A stretch of DNA of 64,000 nt from Gemmatimonadota bacterium (GCA_023249305.1 JAHFCU010000002.1:38584-102583), one strand, 5' to 3'. Shown: positions 28,489-36,162, counted from the first letter of the stretch. The notes: generated from the sequence alone by a model not told the origin. A program made the numbers and translations.

Positions 28489-29697
28489 CTACTTTCCCGC
28501 GTCGAGTCCGCCATTCGCGTCGAACGCAACGCGATCTCCCTTGGCGAACGCGCGCCCCTTGATCGTCGCCACACGCCCTAACCGGCACGCAGCGAGCCGG
28601 CCATTCGAATGGAAGAAGACCGCGGAGGTGTGGCCGATCACTTCGGTCCAGAAGCTGATGGGACGACACGGCACACCTTGCACCTCCTGCGTGCGCGCGA
28701 GCCAGAGCATACGCGGCGTTCCATCGGGGTAGAGCGCGTGATGGGGACCGCTGGCCGTGCCGGCGAGTTCAAGCTGCTCGAACACCGCGGGCTTCGTGAT
28801 CCAGAAGAAGTCGAGCGCTTTCGTGGTGTCATAGTGCAATCTCGTCCCGGCAGGGAGCCTGTGACCCTTGACGGTGTCGTCATGCGCCAGCGTGCACATG
28901 GTGCCGACAGACGGTTTGTTGCCCCACGGCTTGCACGACAGCGGCGAATTCTGCGCGCCGGCGTTCACGGCGACGCCTCCGAGCATCGCGAGCAATGCGA
29001 CGGCGGCGGGACCGGTCACATCTCCGCCCGGTGCCGAAGCGCGCAGCAGGCAGACAGCGGCGACGATCGGCGGCATCGTGAGGAACAGCAACGCCTCGAC
29101 TTCGCCCCATCCTCGACCATGGCCACCCGCGAGAATGCTGCGCGTCATGGCGATGACGACGCAGGCCGAGAGGACAAGCACGAGGATCGCCACCGGACGC
29201 GGCCACCGTTTCCCGGCGAGACCGACGCCGACGACAAGCAGGCCAGGGATGACATGAGCCCCGGCGCCTGAGAGACCGCCTTCAGCGATTCCGAACAACG
29301 CCAGCAAAAGGCCCGTCGCCACGAGAATGCGCACGCCGGCCACCAGTGGGTCGCCGACCATCAGCACGCCGGCGAGCGCCCGCAAGGCGAGTGCCGCCAT
29401 CAGAACAGCGAGCAGCATCTCCCATGTGTGATCGCCCTTCGCCATAAGCAGGAGGATCACGATGATGACCCCGACGATCATTGCAACGAACCCCACATTA
29501 CTCGCGCGATACTGAATGAACAGCTGGCGTTCGTCAGTGAGCTTCGGGAAGAAGCCGAGTGAATGCAGCGTCGGTCGCAACAAGTACGAGGCCACCAGCA
29601 GGAGCAGAAAAGCGTTGCCGACCAGCGCGGCGAGCAGTAGCGAAGCCACGAGGATCGCGCTGGCGACCCAGAAGATCCCATCGCGCTTACCCAGCAT
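28489..29697 (-). CDS. Polytopic membrane protein (DUF2178-like) fused to a MORN/YwqK-like C-terminal domain
   Basis: 402 residues. The N-terminal half has about eight hydrophobic helices (from WVASAILVASLLLAALVG onward), beginning with the two-helix and FIQYRASN block typical of the DUF2178 proteins that sit beside small XRE regulators. After residue 260 comes a soluble part with MORN-like YPDGTPRMLWLA and FFHSNGRLAACRL repeats and two Cys pairs. It overlaps the XRE gene by 11 bases, so the two are coupled. The fusion is unusual: the usual partner is a 120-150 residue protein. Function unknown. Confidence 0.72.
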   Translation of the reverse strand: MLGKRDGIFWVASAILVASLLLAALVGNAFLLLLVASYLLRPTLHSLGFFPKLTDERQLFIQYRASNVGFVAMIVGVIIVILLLMAKGDHTWEMLLAVLMAALALRALAGVLMVGDPLVAGVRILVATGLLLALFGIAEGGLSGAGAHVIPGLLVVGVGLAGKRWPRPVAILVLVLSACVVIAMTRSILAGGHGRGWGEVEALLFLTMPPIVAAVCLLRASAPGGDVTGPAAVALLAMLGGVAVNAGAQNSPLSCKPWGNKPSVGTMCTLAHDDTVKGHRLPAGTRLHYDTTKALDFFWITKPAVFEQLELAGTASGPHHALYPDGTPRMLWLARTQEVQGVPCRPISFWTEVIGHTSAVFFHSNGRLAACRLGRVATIKGRAFAKGDRVAFDANGGLDAGK

Positions 29698-29896
29698 CGC
29701 TCGCCTCCAATACGAAGAGGTGTTCCACGGTGGTGCCCAGCGCACGCGCCAACTGCAACGCGAGCTTCACCGATGGGTTGTAGTCACCGCGCTCAATGGC
29801 GATGATCGTCTGCCGCGACACGGCGACGAGATCGGCCAGCTGCGCCTGACTCATTTCCCCCCGCTCAAAGCGGAGGCGTCGGAGATGCGTCTTCAT
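29687..29896 (-). CDS. XRE-family transcriptional regulator (short, YozG-like)
   Basis: 69 residues, essentially one Cro/CI-type helix-turn-helix: LRFERGEMSQAQLADLVAVS then RQTIIAIERGDYNPSV. Such short regulators normally repress their own operon together with a membrane partner. Here the partner overlaps the 3' end by 11 bases, and the promoter upstream carries GTAAA/TTTAC half sites, so autorepression is likely. Confidence 0.85.
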   Translation of the reverse strand: MKTHLRRLRFERGEMSQAQLADLVAVSRQTIIAIERGDYNPSVKLALQLARALGTTVEHLFVLEASDAG

Positions 29897-29955
29897 GACA
29901 CTCGTGGCTGGGACGACTCAGTCGGACCAACAGGACAGACAAAGCCAGCGAAGCT

Positions 29956-29995
29956 ATGGTAAAGGATGATTTACGTATTGTCAAGTCCACTTTAC
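29956..29995 (-). promoter_or_regulatory. Promoter and putative operator of the XRE/membrane protein operon
   Basis: On the minus strand, TTGACA (29984-29979), a 17-base spacer and TACCAT (29961-29956) form a near-consensus vegetative promoter; the start would be near 29949, giving a leader of about 50 bases. Half sites lie across it: GTAAA at 29959-29963, TTTAC at 29970-29974 (inverted, 6-base gap) and TTTAC at 29991-29995, spaced 21 bases or two helical turns from the previous one. One half site covers the -10, as in a repressor site. Confidence 0.75.
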
Positions 29996-30096
29996 ATCAT
30001 ATTGGCGGTGTCTTTTGGCGGACACTCAGGTGAGAAGTCCGACCTCCTTGGAGCAGTGCGCCACCCTAGATTTCGCGGGATCAGGAGGCCAGCCGG

Positions 30097-30327
30097 ATGC
30101 GCGTCAACATCGAGTTCTGCGTCGTTTGAAACTACGAACCACGGGCCGTCAGTTTGGCGGCCGCGATTCGCGAGCAGTTTCCGAACGCCGACGTGTCGCT
30201 GCAGCCGAGCGGCGGCGGACGGTTTGAAGTGACGGTTGACGGCGTGGCGGTCTTCGAAAAGTCCAAACTCGGCCGGCACGCGCAGCCGGGCGAAGTGCTT
30301 GGATTGATACAGCAACGCCTGCAGTAG
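30097..30327 (+). CDS. SelW/Rdx-family thioredoxin-like selenoprotein (in-frame UGA = selenocysteine, residue 11)
   Basis: 76 residues, invisible to standard gene finding because codon 11 (30127-30129) is TGA. The frame starts at an ATG eight bases after a perfect AGGAGG (30083-30088) and reads MRVNIEFCVV, U, NYEPRAVSLAAAI, then a strand pair ending in GGGRFEVTVDG and a C-terminal SKLGRHAQPGE block, all hallmarks of prokaryotic Rdx/SelW proteins. The UGA falls exactly on the second position of the CxxU redox motif (Cys8, Sec11). A SECIS-like hairpin follows the UGA. The protein should be a small thiol/selenol oxidoreductase in the cytoplasm. Selenocysteine machinery genes are not in this window. 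If those are absent from the genome, this would instead be a broken gene. Confidence 0.88.
30144..30162 (+). promoter_or_regulatory. SECIS-like hairpin downstream of the selW UGA
   Basis: GGCCGTC (30144-30150) pairs with GGCGGCC-side bases at 30156-30162 (five G-C pairs, one G-U, one more G-C), closing a 5-base loop AGTTT. The loop begins 22 bases after the UGA, within the 16-37 base range for bacterial SECIS elements, and has G as its second base, matching the usual need for G in the first two loop positions. It overlaps coding sequence, as bacterial SECIS do. Confidence 0.65.
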
Positions 30328-30335
30328 CTCAGGAC

Positions 30336-30391
30336 GCTGCGTGTCTGCCGTCCGCGCCGCACTTCCGTCCTCTGTCGTCCGTCTTCACCTT
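30336..30391. repeat. Half element: GTCCGTC-type repeat tract between selW and pfkA
   Basis: TCTGCCGTCC, TTCCGTCC and GTCGTCCGTC occur in a row here. They resemble the right arm of the palindromic elements at 690-765 and 6313-6465, without the left arm or core. Confidence 0.4.
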
Positions 30392-30399
30392 CCAGAGTC

Positions 30400-31476
30400 A
30401 TGAGAATCGCCATCTCCACCGGCGGCGGCGACGCCCCTGGCCTCAATGCCGTCATTCGCGCCGCCGTCATGTCGGCGGTCCAGCGCGGCTGGCATGTGCT
30501 CGGCATCAAGCGCGGCTACATGGGGCTGCTGGGCGAGGACGAAGTCATCCCGCTCACGAGCGACTCCGTGCGTGGCATCGCGCATTTGGGCGGCACGATC
30601 CTCCGCACCACGAACCGCGGCAACCCGTTCCACTATCCGGTCAGGCAGCCCGACGGTTCGTTCGTCGAAGTGGATCGCTCGGACGAGCTGATCGACAACG
30701 CCCGCAACCTCGGTATCGAGGCGTTCATCACGATCGGCGGCGACGGCTCGCTCGCCATCGCACAGAAGCTCTTCGAGAAAGGCGTGCGTATCGTCGGGGT
30801 GCCGAAGACGATCGACAACGACGTCAGCGGCACCGTCACGACGTTCGGCTTCGACACAGCGGTCACGACGGCGATGGAGGCGATCGACAAGCTGCATACG
30901 ACCGCCTCGAGCCACGACCGCGTGCTGGTGCTCGAGGTGATGGGCCGCGATTGCGGCTTTATCGCGCTGCATTCCGGCGTCTCGGGCCAGGCGCACGCGA
31001 TCCTGATTCCCGAGATCGCCTGGGACATCGAAAACGTGTGCGCGCACATCATGGCGCGTGATGCCGCGGGCAAGAAATTCGCGATCGTGGTCGTCGCGGA
31101 AGGCGTCAAGTTCGAGGGAGAGAAGGGTGTCATCGGCGAGTCGATGCCGGGGCAGTCGGTCCGTGTCGGCGGAGTGGCGGACCGAATTGCGAAGGCCATC
31201 CAGTCCCGTACGGGCAAGGAGTGCCGGTCGCTCGTGCTCGGACACCTGCAGCGCGGTGGCATGCCCACCGGGTACGACCGGCTGCTCGCCACGCGATTCG
31301 GCGGGGCGGCCACCGAGGCCGTGGCGAACGCGAAGTGGGGGCACATGGTGGCGCTGCAGACGCCGCACATCGTCGCCATTCCGATCGTCGAGGCGCTGAG
31401 GGAGCACAAGCGGGTGGATCCGAATCACGACACGGTGCGAACGGCGCGGAAAATCGGGATTTCGTTTGGGGACTAG
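30400..31476 (+). CDS. pfkA: 6-phosphofructokinase, PfkA family with mixed ATP/PPi signature
   Basis: 358 residues. GGGDAPGLNAVIR at the N-terminus, GGDGS at 113-117, PKTIDND at 135-141, VEVMGR-like LEVMGRDCG and LGHLQRGGMPT. It phosphorylates fructose 6-phosphate in glycolysis. The Gly in GGDGS (position 104 in E. coli numbering) points to ATP as donor, while the Lys of PKTIDND (E. coli position 124) is the residue typical of PPi enzymes; this mixed pair is seen in so-called group III ATP enzymes. ATP use is favoured but not proven. It follows the selenoprotein gene by 72 bases. Confidence 0.93.
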   Translation: MRIAISTGGGDAPGLNAVIRAAVMSAVQRGWHVLGIKRGYMGLLGEDEVIPLTSDSVRGIAHLGGTILRTTNRGNPFHYPVRQPDGSFVEVDRSDELIDNARNLGIEAFITIGGDGSLAIAQKLFEKGVRIVGVPKTIDNDVSGTVTTFGFDTAVTTAMEAIDKLHTTASSHDRVLVLEVMGRDCGFIALHSGVSGQAHAILIPEIAWDIENVCAHIMARDAAGKKFAIVVVAEGVKFEGEKGVIGESMPGQSVRVGGVADRIAKAIQSRTGKECRSLVLGHLQRGGMPTGYDRLLATRFGGAATEAVANAKWGHMVALQTPHIVAIPIVEALREHKRVDPNHDTVRTARKIGISFGD

Positions 31477-31590
31477 GCGGGACGGCTGAGGCGCGACGCC
31501 GATGGACCAGAAACGCGGCCCGCGGGTATGATTGGACCGGGTAGCGACCCCGCGTGCCGAATCGTCTGTAGGGCGGGGACATCACCCAGC

Positions 31591-32031
31591 GTGGAGGCAG
31601 TTCTGAAGCGTTTCGTCTGGATCTTCCCGGCCTTGCTCCTTGCGTCCGCCGCCGCGGCGCAGGAGCCGCGCGAGCGTCCCTCGCGCGAGCCGCAGGTGCG
31701 TGAGCAGCAGCCGCGCGTGCCGGATGCGTTCACGCCGCCCGTTGGGCTGTGTCGACTCTGGATCAACGGCGTGCCGGCGTCGCAGCAGCCGGCGCCGACC
31801 GACTGCGCGAACGCCATCCGGAACCGGCCGGCGAACGCGGCGGTCGTGTTCGGGCCGCAGCGTCGGAGTGAGACGACGGAAATGCCGTCCTTTGCTGGCC
31901 GCGCCCAGTTGCCGGTTATGCGTCAACTCGCGCCGAGCGCTCGCGCGATCCGTCCGCGCGACGATGTACGCGACCGCGCCGCGGACACAGCGGCGAAGCC
32001 CGCTCCACGCAAGCCGGAGAAGCCGCAGTAA
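31591..32031 (+). CDS. Hypothetical secreted protein
   Basis: About 146 residues from a GTG, or 142 from a CTG at 31603. The true start may be the CTG: GGAGG at 31593-31597 sits 5 bases before it, and the protein then begins with an ideal signal peptide (KRFVWIFPALLLASAAAAQ). The mature part is rich in Pro, Arg and Gln with a short conserved-looking core (VGLCRLWINGVPASQQPAPT, two Cys). Similar short Cys-containing secreted proteins are common in this kind of genome; the function is unknown. Confidence 0.62.
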   Translation: MEAVLKRFVWIFPALLLASAAAAQEPRERPSREPQVREQQPRVPDAFTPPVGLCRLWINGVPASQQPAPTDCANAIRNRPANAAVVFGPQRRSETTEMPSFAGRAQLPVMRQLAPSARAIRPRDDVRDRAADTAAKPAPRKPEKPQ

Positions 32032-32087
32032 CCCAGCCTCTGCGCCCCGTCAGCGACCCGTACCTCCCGCGCGATCATGACGACTTC

Positions 32088-34808
32088 GTGCGGAGCGGGA
32101 CCGGGGGACGCATCATCGTCATCGCGCCAACGCGCGCGGCGTGCGAAACGATCGAACTGGGCTTCACGCTCGACATCGAAACGGTTCTCTGGAAGAACCA
32201 CGGCGAGCGGTTGCGGGCAATCGCCGCGCAGCTCACGCAGGAAGGAGTGCGCGACGGACGGCGCCCCGGGTTCGGCATCGTCGCGGGGACGGGCACCGGC
32301 AAGACGCTGAGCATCAAGCCGATCGCGCAGGTGATGCTCGCCACCGACGACTTGCGTGTGGGAGTGATCAACCGCGAGCGCGAAGCGACGCCCGAGACGC
32401 CCACGTGGAACGTCGTCATCGTCACCACCGGCATCGCGCGGCGCTGGTTTCAGGACGGCGACATCCGGCCGCAGGACACGCTGGTGGTGGACGAGATCCA
32501 CCAGACGTCCGCGGAACTCGAGCTCTGCCTCGCCCTCGGCAAGCGCGTGGGGTGCCGCTACATCTGGCTATCGGCCACGGTGGATCCGGCGTTCTACGCG
32601 CGCTACCTCAACGCCGCCGAGGTGATCGAGAGCAGCGCGTTCGACCCGGCGAAGGCTGCTGACGTCGAAGTAGTTCGCAAGCAACCGCTCGACTTCCTCG
32701 ACGACCGGTTCCTCAATCGCGTGTTCAAGGAGCAGCGCGGCGTGGGCGTGTTCCTGCCGACGCGCGCTGGCGTCGAACAAGCGGCGGCGATGGTGCAGGG
32801 GCGGTTTCCGCGCATGAACGTCGCCTTCTACCACGGTGGTGAGCCGATTCGCGTGATCCGCCCGTTCCTCGAGGGCCAGGAGCCCAAGCCGTTCCTGCTG
32901 GCGATGACCGCCGCCGGACAGAGCGCGCTGAACGTGCAGGGCCTCGATACGGTGATCATTGACGACACGCGTTTCACGAACCTCGTGGAGCACGGCAAGA
33001 ACGTGCTGACGCGGCTGCACCTCGGCGCGAACGAGATCCTGCAAATGGCGGGGCGCGTGCATGGGCGCGTTACGGGCGGGCGCGTCTTCATCCTCAGCGA
33101 TCGCGATATCCAATTCGAAGCACTGCAGCCGACCGAACCCGAGTTCCAGCTGGCCGGCGACAGCGAACGTGTGGCGCTCACGTGTGCGGCGCTCGGCGTG
33201 CGTGCGGACGAACTCGACCTGCCGGTGCCGCTCGACCGCGCGAGCTACCGACGCGCGCTCGAGTTCCTCGAAGAGCGCGGCATTGTTGAGAACGGCAAAC
33301 TCACGACGTACGGCGTGAAGGTCGAGGCGATGCCGGTGGACCGTCCGTGGGCCGAATTGCTCGTGCATTGCGACGACGACCTTCTGCCGTACGTCGCGGT
33401 GATGGCGAGCATCGAGAGCCTGCATCGCATGACGCGCGAGGATCGCGATCTGTCGGGACTCATCGTGCCGGGCAGCGACCACCTGACGGCGTACAACGTG
33501 TACGCCGAGGGGTACACGCGGTGCGGCTTCGTCGGCGAGGTGTACGGCCTGCCGCGCCAGTTGTTCGATGACAGCGTGAGTACGTGGGCCGAGCGGCGCG
33601 GCGTGCTCGTGAAAGCGCTCGAGGACGCGGCGCTGGCGATGGCGAGCATCTACCGCGCGGTGGGACTCCCGCTGCCGACCATCATGCCGGCGGTCACGCC
33701 GGCGGTGGAACGGCGGTTCACGGCGCTGCTGGCGGAGATCATGCCGTTCGACCTGGTCATGGACGAGCAGACCGCGAGCGGGGACGAGGCGCGCGTGTCG
33801 AAGACGAGCGTCTGCGGGACGTGGGGAGCGATCGCGGGGACGGTGCGGTACTTCGCCGATCGCTGGGGCGTGCCGCGCGCGGCAGTGGAGGGCACGCAGC
33901 TGCCCAAGGATCTCGTGCGGCGGCATGCGACCGCGCACGCGCCGTTGCTGTCGTTCGACGGCAAGCACAAACAGTCACCGCTCGCGCTCGAACGGCGCGT
34001 CACTTACTTCGGGTTTGATCTATCACGGGAACGCGAACCGCTGCGGGAGTTCCCGCCGGGAATGGAGACGGAGGCGCGGCGCGTGCTTGCCGAAGCGATG
34101 GCGCGCGGCGAGGCGCATCACCAGGCCGTACAGCGCAACCGACAGGCTGTCGACGAGGTGCGCGAGGCATATCGGCGCAGTGGCGGCACCACACCTAGAC
34201 TCGGACTCGCCGAACTGACCGCATGGTACGAACGCGAAATCGTCGGCGTGCATGACGTGCAGGAGTGGCGCGCGGTGCGCGCCGCGCTCGATCCGGACGC
34301 GTTCGTGCCGCGCGTCGAGCGTCAGCGGCTCATGACGCTTCCTGGCGCGGTGGAGGTGCGTGACCGCGCCGTGCCCATTGACTACGATGTCGAAGAGACG
34401 ACGGAAGGAGTGACGGGCGTGGCCCGGCTGCGCCTGCCCGAGAAGATCGCGCGCACGCTCGTTGAGGAAGAATTGCCGGTACTCGACCGGCCGTTGCGCT
34501 TCGTGGTGCTGCGCGGAGCGCGGGGCGCGGTGAAGGCGGCGACGCTGCTCGAGCTGCAGGAGCGGCTCGATGAGCCGTTCACGGACGATGAACGGCAGCG
34601 GAGTTCCGATCGCGGCTTCACTCGGGATGCGAAGCGGGATCGGTCGGGACGATCACGTGATCAGAATGGTGGTCGCCCCGGCGGTCCGCGCGGACGTTCG
34701 GGAGGGAACCCGTGGAAGGGACCGTCAGGGGGCGACGCGACCGGGGCGTCACGCTACCGTCCGGGTTCTCCGGCAGGTCGCGGCAAGCGACGGGGAAAGA
34801 GGGACTAG
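32088..34808 (+). CDS. DEAH-box helicase-like protein with RGG-like C-terminal tail
   Basis: 906 residues from the GTG. Walker A GTGTGKT at 67-73, DEIH at 135-138, SAT at 162-164, then the second RecA domain with FLPTRAG and an altered motif VI (ILQMAGRVHGR). A winged-helix/HA2-like part (LEFLEERGIVENGKLTTYG) and long C-terminal extension follow, ending in a basic Gly/Arg/Ser-rich tail of about 65 residues, typical of RNA-binding proteins. It resembles HrpA/HrpB but is divergent. The frame has no ATG, GTG or TTG upstream, yet 16 codons before the GTG read like protein (LRPVSDPYLPRDHDDF), so translation may begin at a CTG at 32040. Confidence 0.78.
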   Translation: MRSGTGGRIIVIAPTRAACETIELGFTLDIETVLWKNHGERLRAIAAQLTQEGVRDGRRPGFGIVAGTGTGKTLSIKPIAQVMLATDDLRVGVINREREATPETPTWNVVIVTTGIARRWFQDGDIRPQDTLVVDEIHQTSAELELCLALGKRVGCRYIWLSATVDPAFYARYLNAAEVIESSAFDPAKAADVEVVRKQPLDFLDDRFLNRVFKEQRGVGVFLPTRAGVEQAAAMVQGRFPRMNVAFYHGGEPIRVIRPFLEGQEPKPFLLAMTAAGQSALNVQGLDTVIIDDTRFTNLVEHGKNVLTRLHLGANEILQMAGRVHGRVTGGRVFILSDRDIQFEALQPTEPEFQLAGDSERVALTCAALGVRADELDLPVPLDRASYRRALEFLEERGIVENGKLTTYGVKVEAMPVDRPWAELLVHCDDDLLPYVAVMASIESLHRMTREDRDLSGLIVPGSDHLTAYNVYAEGYTRCGFVGEVYGLPRQLFDDSVSTWAERRGVLVKALEDAALAMASIYRAVGLPLPTIMPAVTPAVERRFTALLAEIMPFDLVMDEQTASGDEARVSKTSVCGTWGAIAGTVRYFADRWGVPRAAVEGTQLPKDLVRRHATAHAPLLSFDGKHKQSPLALERRVTYFGFDLSREREPLREFPPGMETEARRVLAEAMARGEAHHQAVQRNRQAVDEVREAYRRSGGTTPRLGLAELTAWYEREIVGVHDVQEWRAVRAALDPDAFVPRVERQRLMTLPGAVEVRDRAVPIDYDVEETTEGVTGVARLRLPEKIARTLVEEELPVLDRPLRFVVLRGARGAVKAATLLELQERLDEPFTDDERQRSSDRGFTRDAKRDRSGRSRDQNGGRPGGPRGRSGGNPWKGPSGGDATGASRYRPGSPAGRGKRRGKRD

Positions 34809-34832
34809 AGGCTGGAGACTTGAGGTGTTGAG

Positions 34833-35471
34833 TTAAGACGCCGGAGTTCTCCGCCGAGTGCTTTTGACGGCCGCCCGATGACGGGTGGCCTTTGCGCGAT
34901 TGCCGCAGGTGCGCATGTCGCACCAGCGGCGGTGCCCGCTGCGGCTCGTGTCGAGAAAGACACGCGGGCATGGCGGATCGGCGGCACAGCGGCGCACGCG
35001 TGAGAGTTCGCCGGTAACGAGTGCATCGGCCGCGCTTTCCACGATTGGGATCAGCAGTGCCGCGAAGGCATCGCCGGCGGGCACGAACGTCTGATGGAAT
35101 GAACCATCGCGCGGGTCGTGGGCGATGCGGCGCACGCCGGTGGAGCGTCCGAGCAGGCGGTTGATCTCGAGCACGGCGGCCTGCGTCACGCGTTCCGACG
35201 CGTGCAGTCCGCGTTCGGCGAGCGGGCGCAACGTGCTGCGAATGCGACGCGCCTCGTGCAGGGCGGCGCTGGCGCTGGCTGGCTGTTCGACGGCGCGACG
35301 CTGCAGCGCCGCACGACGCACGGCATCCAGAAGCCCCGTGCGTTCGAGCCAGGCGAGGTATCCGTCGAACGAGACCAAGGTGTCCGGCTGGGCGTGGCGC
35401 GGCGCCTCGTCGGTGTTGACGAACTCGAGCCACAGCCGGCCGGCGGCAAACGGAACTCTTGCGCGGGGCAT
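34833..35471 (-). CDS. ABATE-domain, CGNR zinc-finger putative transcriptional regulator
   Basis: 212 residues. The N-terminal ABATE-like region (LWLEFVNTDE, LVSFDGYLAWLERTG, residues 10-130) is followed by a zinc finger of the form CxxxxxC...CDMRTCGNR (residues 160-200), the signature that names the CGNR family, with a basic tail for DNA contact. Members sense unknown ligands, and some act as regulators of stress or antibiotic genes. It is divergent from the ITPase gene across only 21 bases. Confidence 0.88.
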   Translation of the reverse strand: MPRARVPFAAGRLWLEFVNTDEAPRHAQPDTLVSFDGYLAWLERTGLLDAVRRAALQRRAVEQPASASAALHEARRIRSTLRPLAERGLHASERVTQAAVLEINRLLGRSTGVRRIAHDPRDGSFHQTFVPAGDAFAALLIPIVESAADALVTGELSRVRRCAADPPCPRVFLDTSRSGHRRWCDMRTCGNRAKATRHRAAVKSTRRRTPAS

Positions 35472-35479
35472 CGTGCGCC

Positions 35480-35486
35480 TAAGTTA
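35480..35486. promoter_or_regulatory. Overlapping divergent -10-like hexamers (CGNR regulator / ITPase)
   Basis: TAAGTTA reads TAAGTT on the plus strand (35480-35485), ending 7 bases before the ITPase GTG, and TAACTT on the minus strand (35486-35481), ending 9 bases before the CGNR ATG. Neither gene has a ribosome-binding site in the 21-base gap. Both would give leaderless or nearly leaderless RNAs and could not fire at once. Confidence 0.5.
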
Positions 35487-35492
35487 CATCCC

Positions 35493-36086
35493 GTGCCTCT
35501 CGCCAACATCCATCACGTCACCGTCGGGTCCACCAACCCGGTGAAGCTAGCCGCGGTGCGCGCTGTGCTCGCGCGGCTCGCACCGGACGCGGCGGTTGAC
35601 GGCCTCGCCGTGGCGTCGGGCGTTCCCGATCAGCCCCTCGGCGATGTGCAGACGATCGAAGGCGCCACCACCCGCGCGCGCTCGGCGCGCGATGCGCACG
35701 ACGCGGACCTCGGCGTCGGCATCGAGGGTGGCGTGGTGGAGACCGCCGTGGGGATGCGAACCTGCGCGTGGGCCGTCGTTGCGACGCGCGACGGAGCGGC
35801 GCACGTCGGCGGTTCGCTTTCCATGCCTCTGCCCAGTACCGTGGCGACGCTGATCCGCAACGGCGTCGAACTCGGGCACGCGATTGACTGCTTGATCGGT
35901 ACGGAGAACATCAAGCATGGCCCCGGCGCGGTGGGCATTCTGACTGAGGGGTTGGTCAACAGGCAGCAGGCATACGAAACGATCTTGGCCTATGCGCTGG
36001 CGCCAGTACTCGGCGCGGAACTCTACGGAGGGACGAGGGCGGAGTACGGGGGCTTGGTGAAGGAGGATGAGCGAAGTCCGGGGTGA
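35493..36086 (+). CDS. Inosine/xanthosine triphosphatase (YjjX/DUF84 family)
   Basis: 197 residues. VGSTNPVKLAAVRAVL at the N-terminus, GDVQTIEGATTRARSA, GVGIEGGVV and the PLPSTVATLI and HGPGAVGILTEG blocks identify the DUF84 ITP/XTP phosphatase family, which clears non-canonical purine triphosphates. The final 20 residues (EYGGLVKEDERSPG) are encoded by the left arm of the repeat at 36024-36162, so the natural C-terminus has been replaced. The GTG start has no ribosome site and is likely leaderless. Confidence 0.87.
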   Translation: MPLANIHHVTVGSTNPVKLAAVRAVLARLAPDAAVDGLAVASGVPDQPLGDVQTIEGATTRARSARDAHDADLGVGIEGGVVETAVGMRTCAWAVVATRDGAAHVGGSLSMPLPSTVATLIRNGVELGHAIDCLIGTENIKHGPGAVGILTEGLVNRQQAYETILAYALAPVLGAELYGGTRAEYGGLVKEDERSPG

Positions 36087-36162
36087 GCAGGAGCGGATCG
36101 CTCCTCACCCTTCACCCCTCCCTCCAGTCGTTCCTCCGCACCAAACCCCCGCACCCCTCCTC
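36024..36162. repeat. Palindromic element, second copy of the TGCGGGGGCTTGG type
   Basis: The left arm GGGACGAGGGCGGAGTA, CGGGGGCTTGGTGAAGG matches the arm at 15514-15550. The core is GGAGCGGATCGCTCC around 36091-36106. The right arm CACCAAACCCCCGCACCCC ends one or two bases before the thioesterase ATG. Here it lies between two genes on the same strand, covering the 3' end of one and abutting the start of the other. Confidence 0.72.

Noticed and set aside
29966..30232. 88-codon plus-strand frame over the XRE promoter and selW
   Set aside because: Arg/Ser-rich and covers a near-consensus promoter; the true gene here is the UGA-containing selW frame.
32568..33968. 466-codon minus-strand frame across the DEAH helicase
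   Set aside because: No protein-like features; opposite an intact helicase frame.
36024..36162. Insertion sequence
   Set aside because: No transposase frame or target duplication; it is an inverted-repeat intergenic element.
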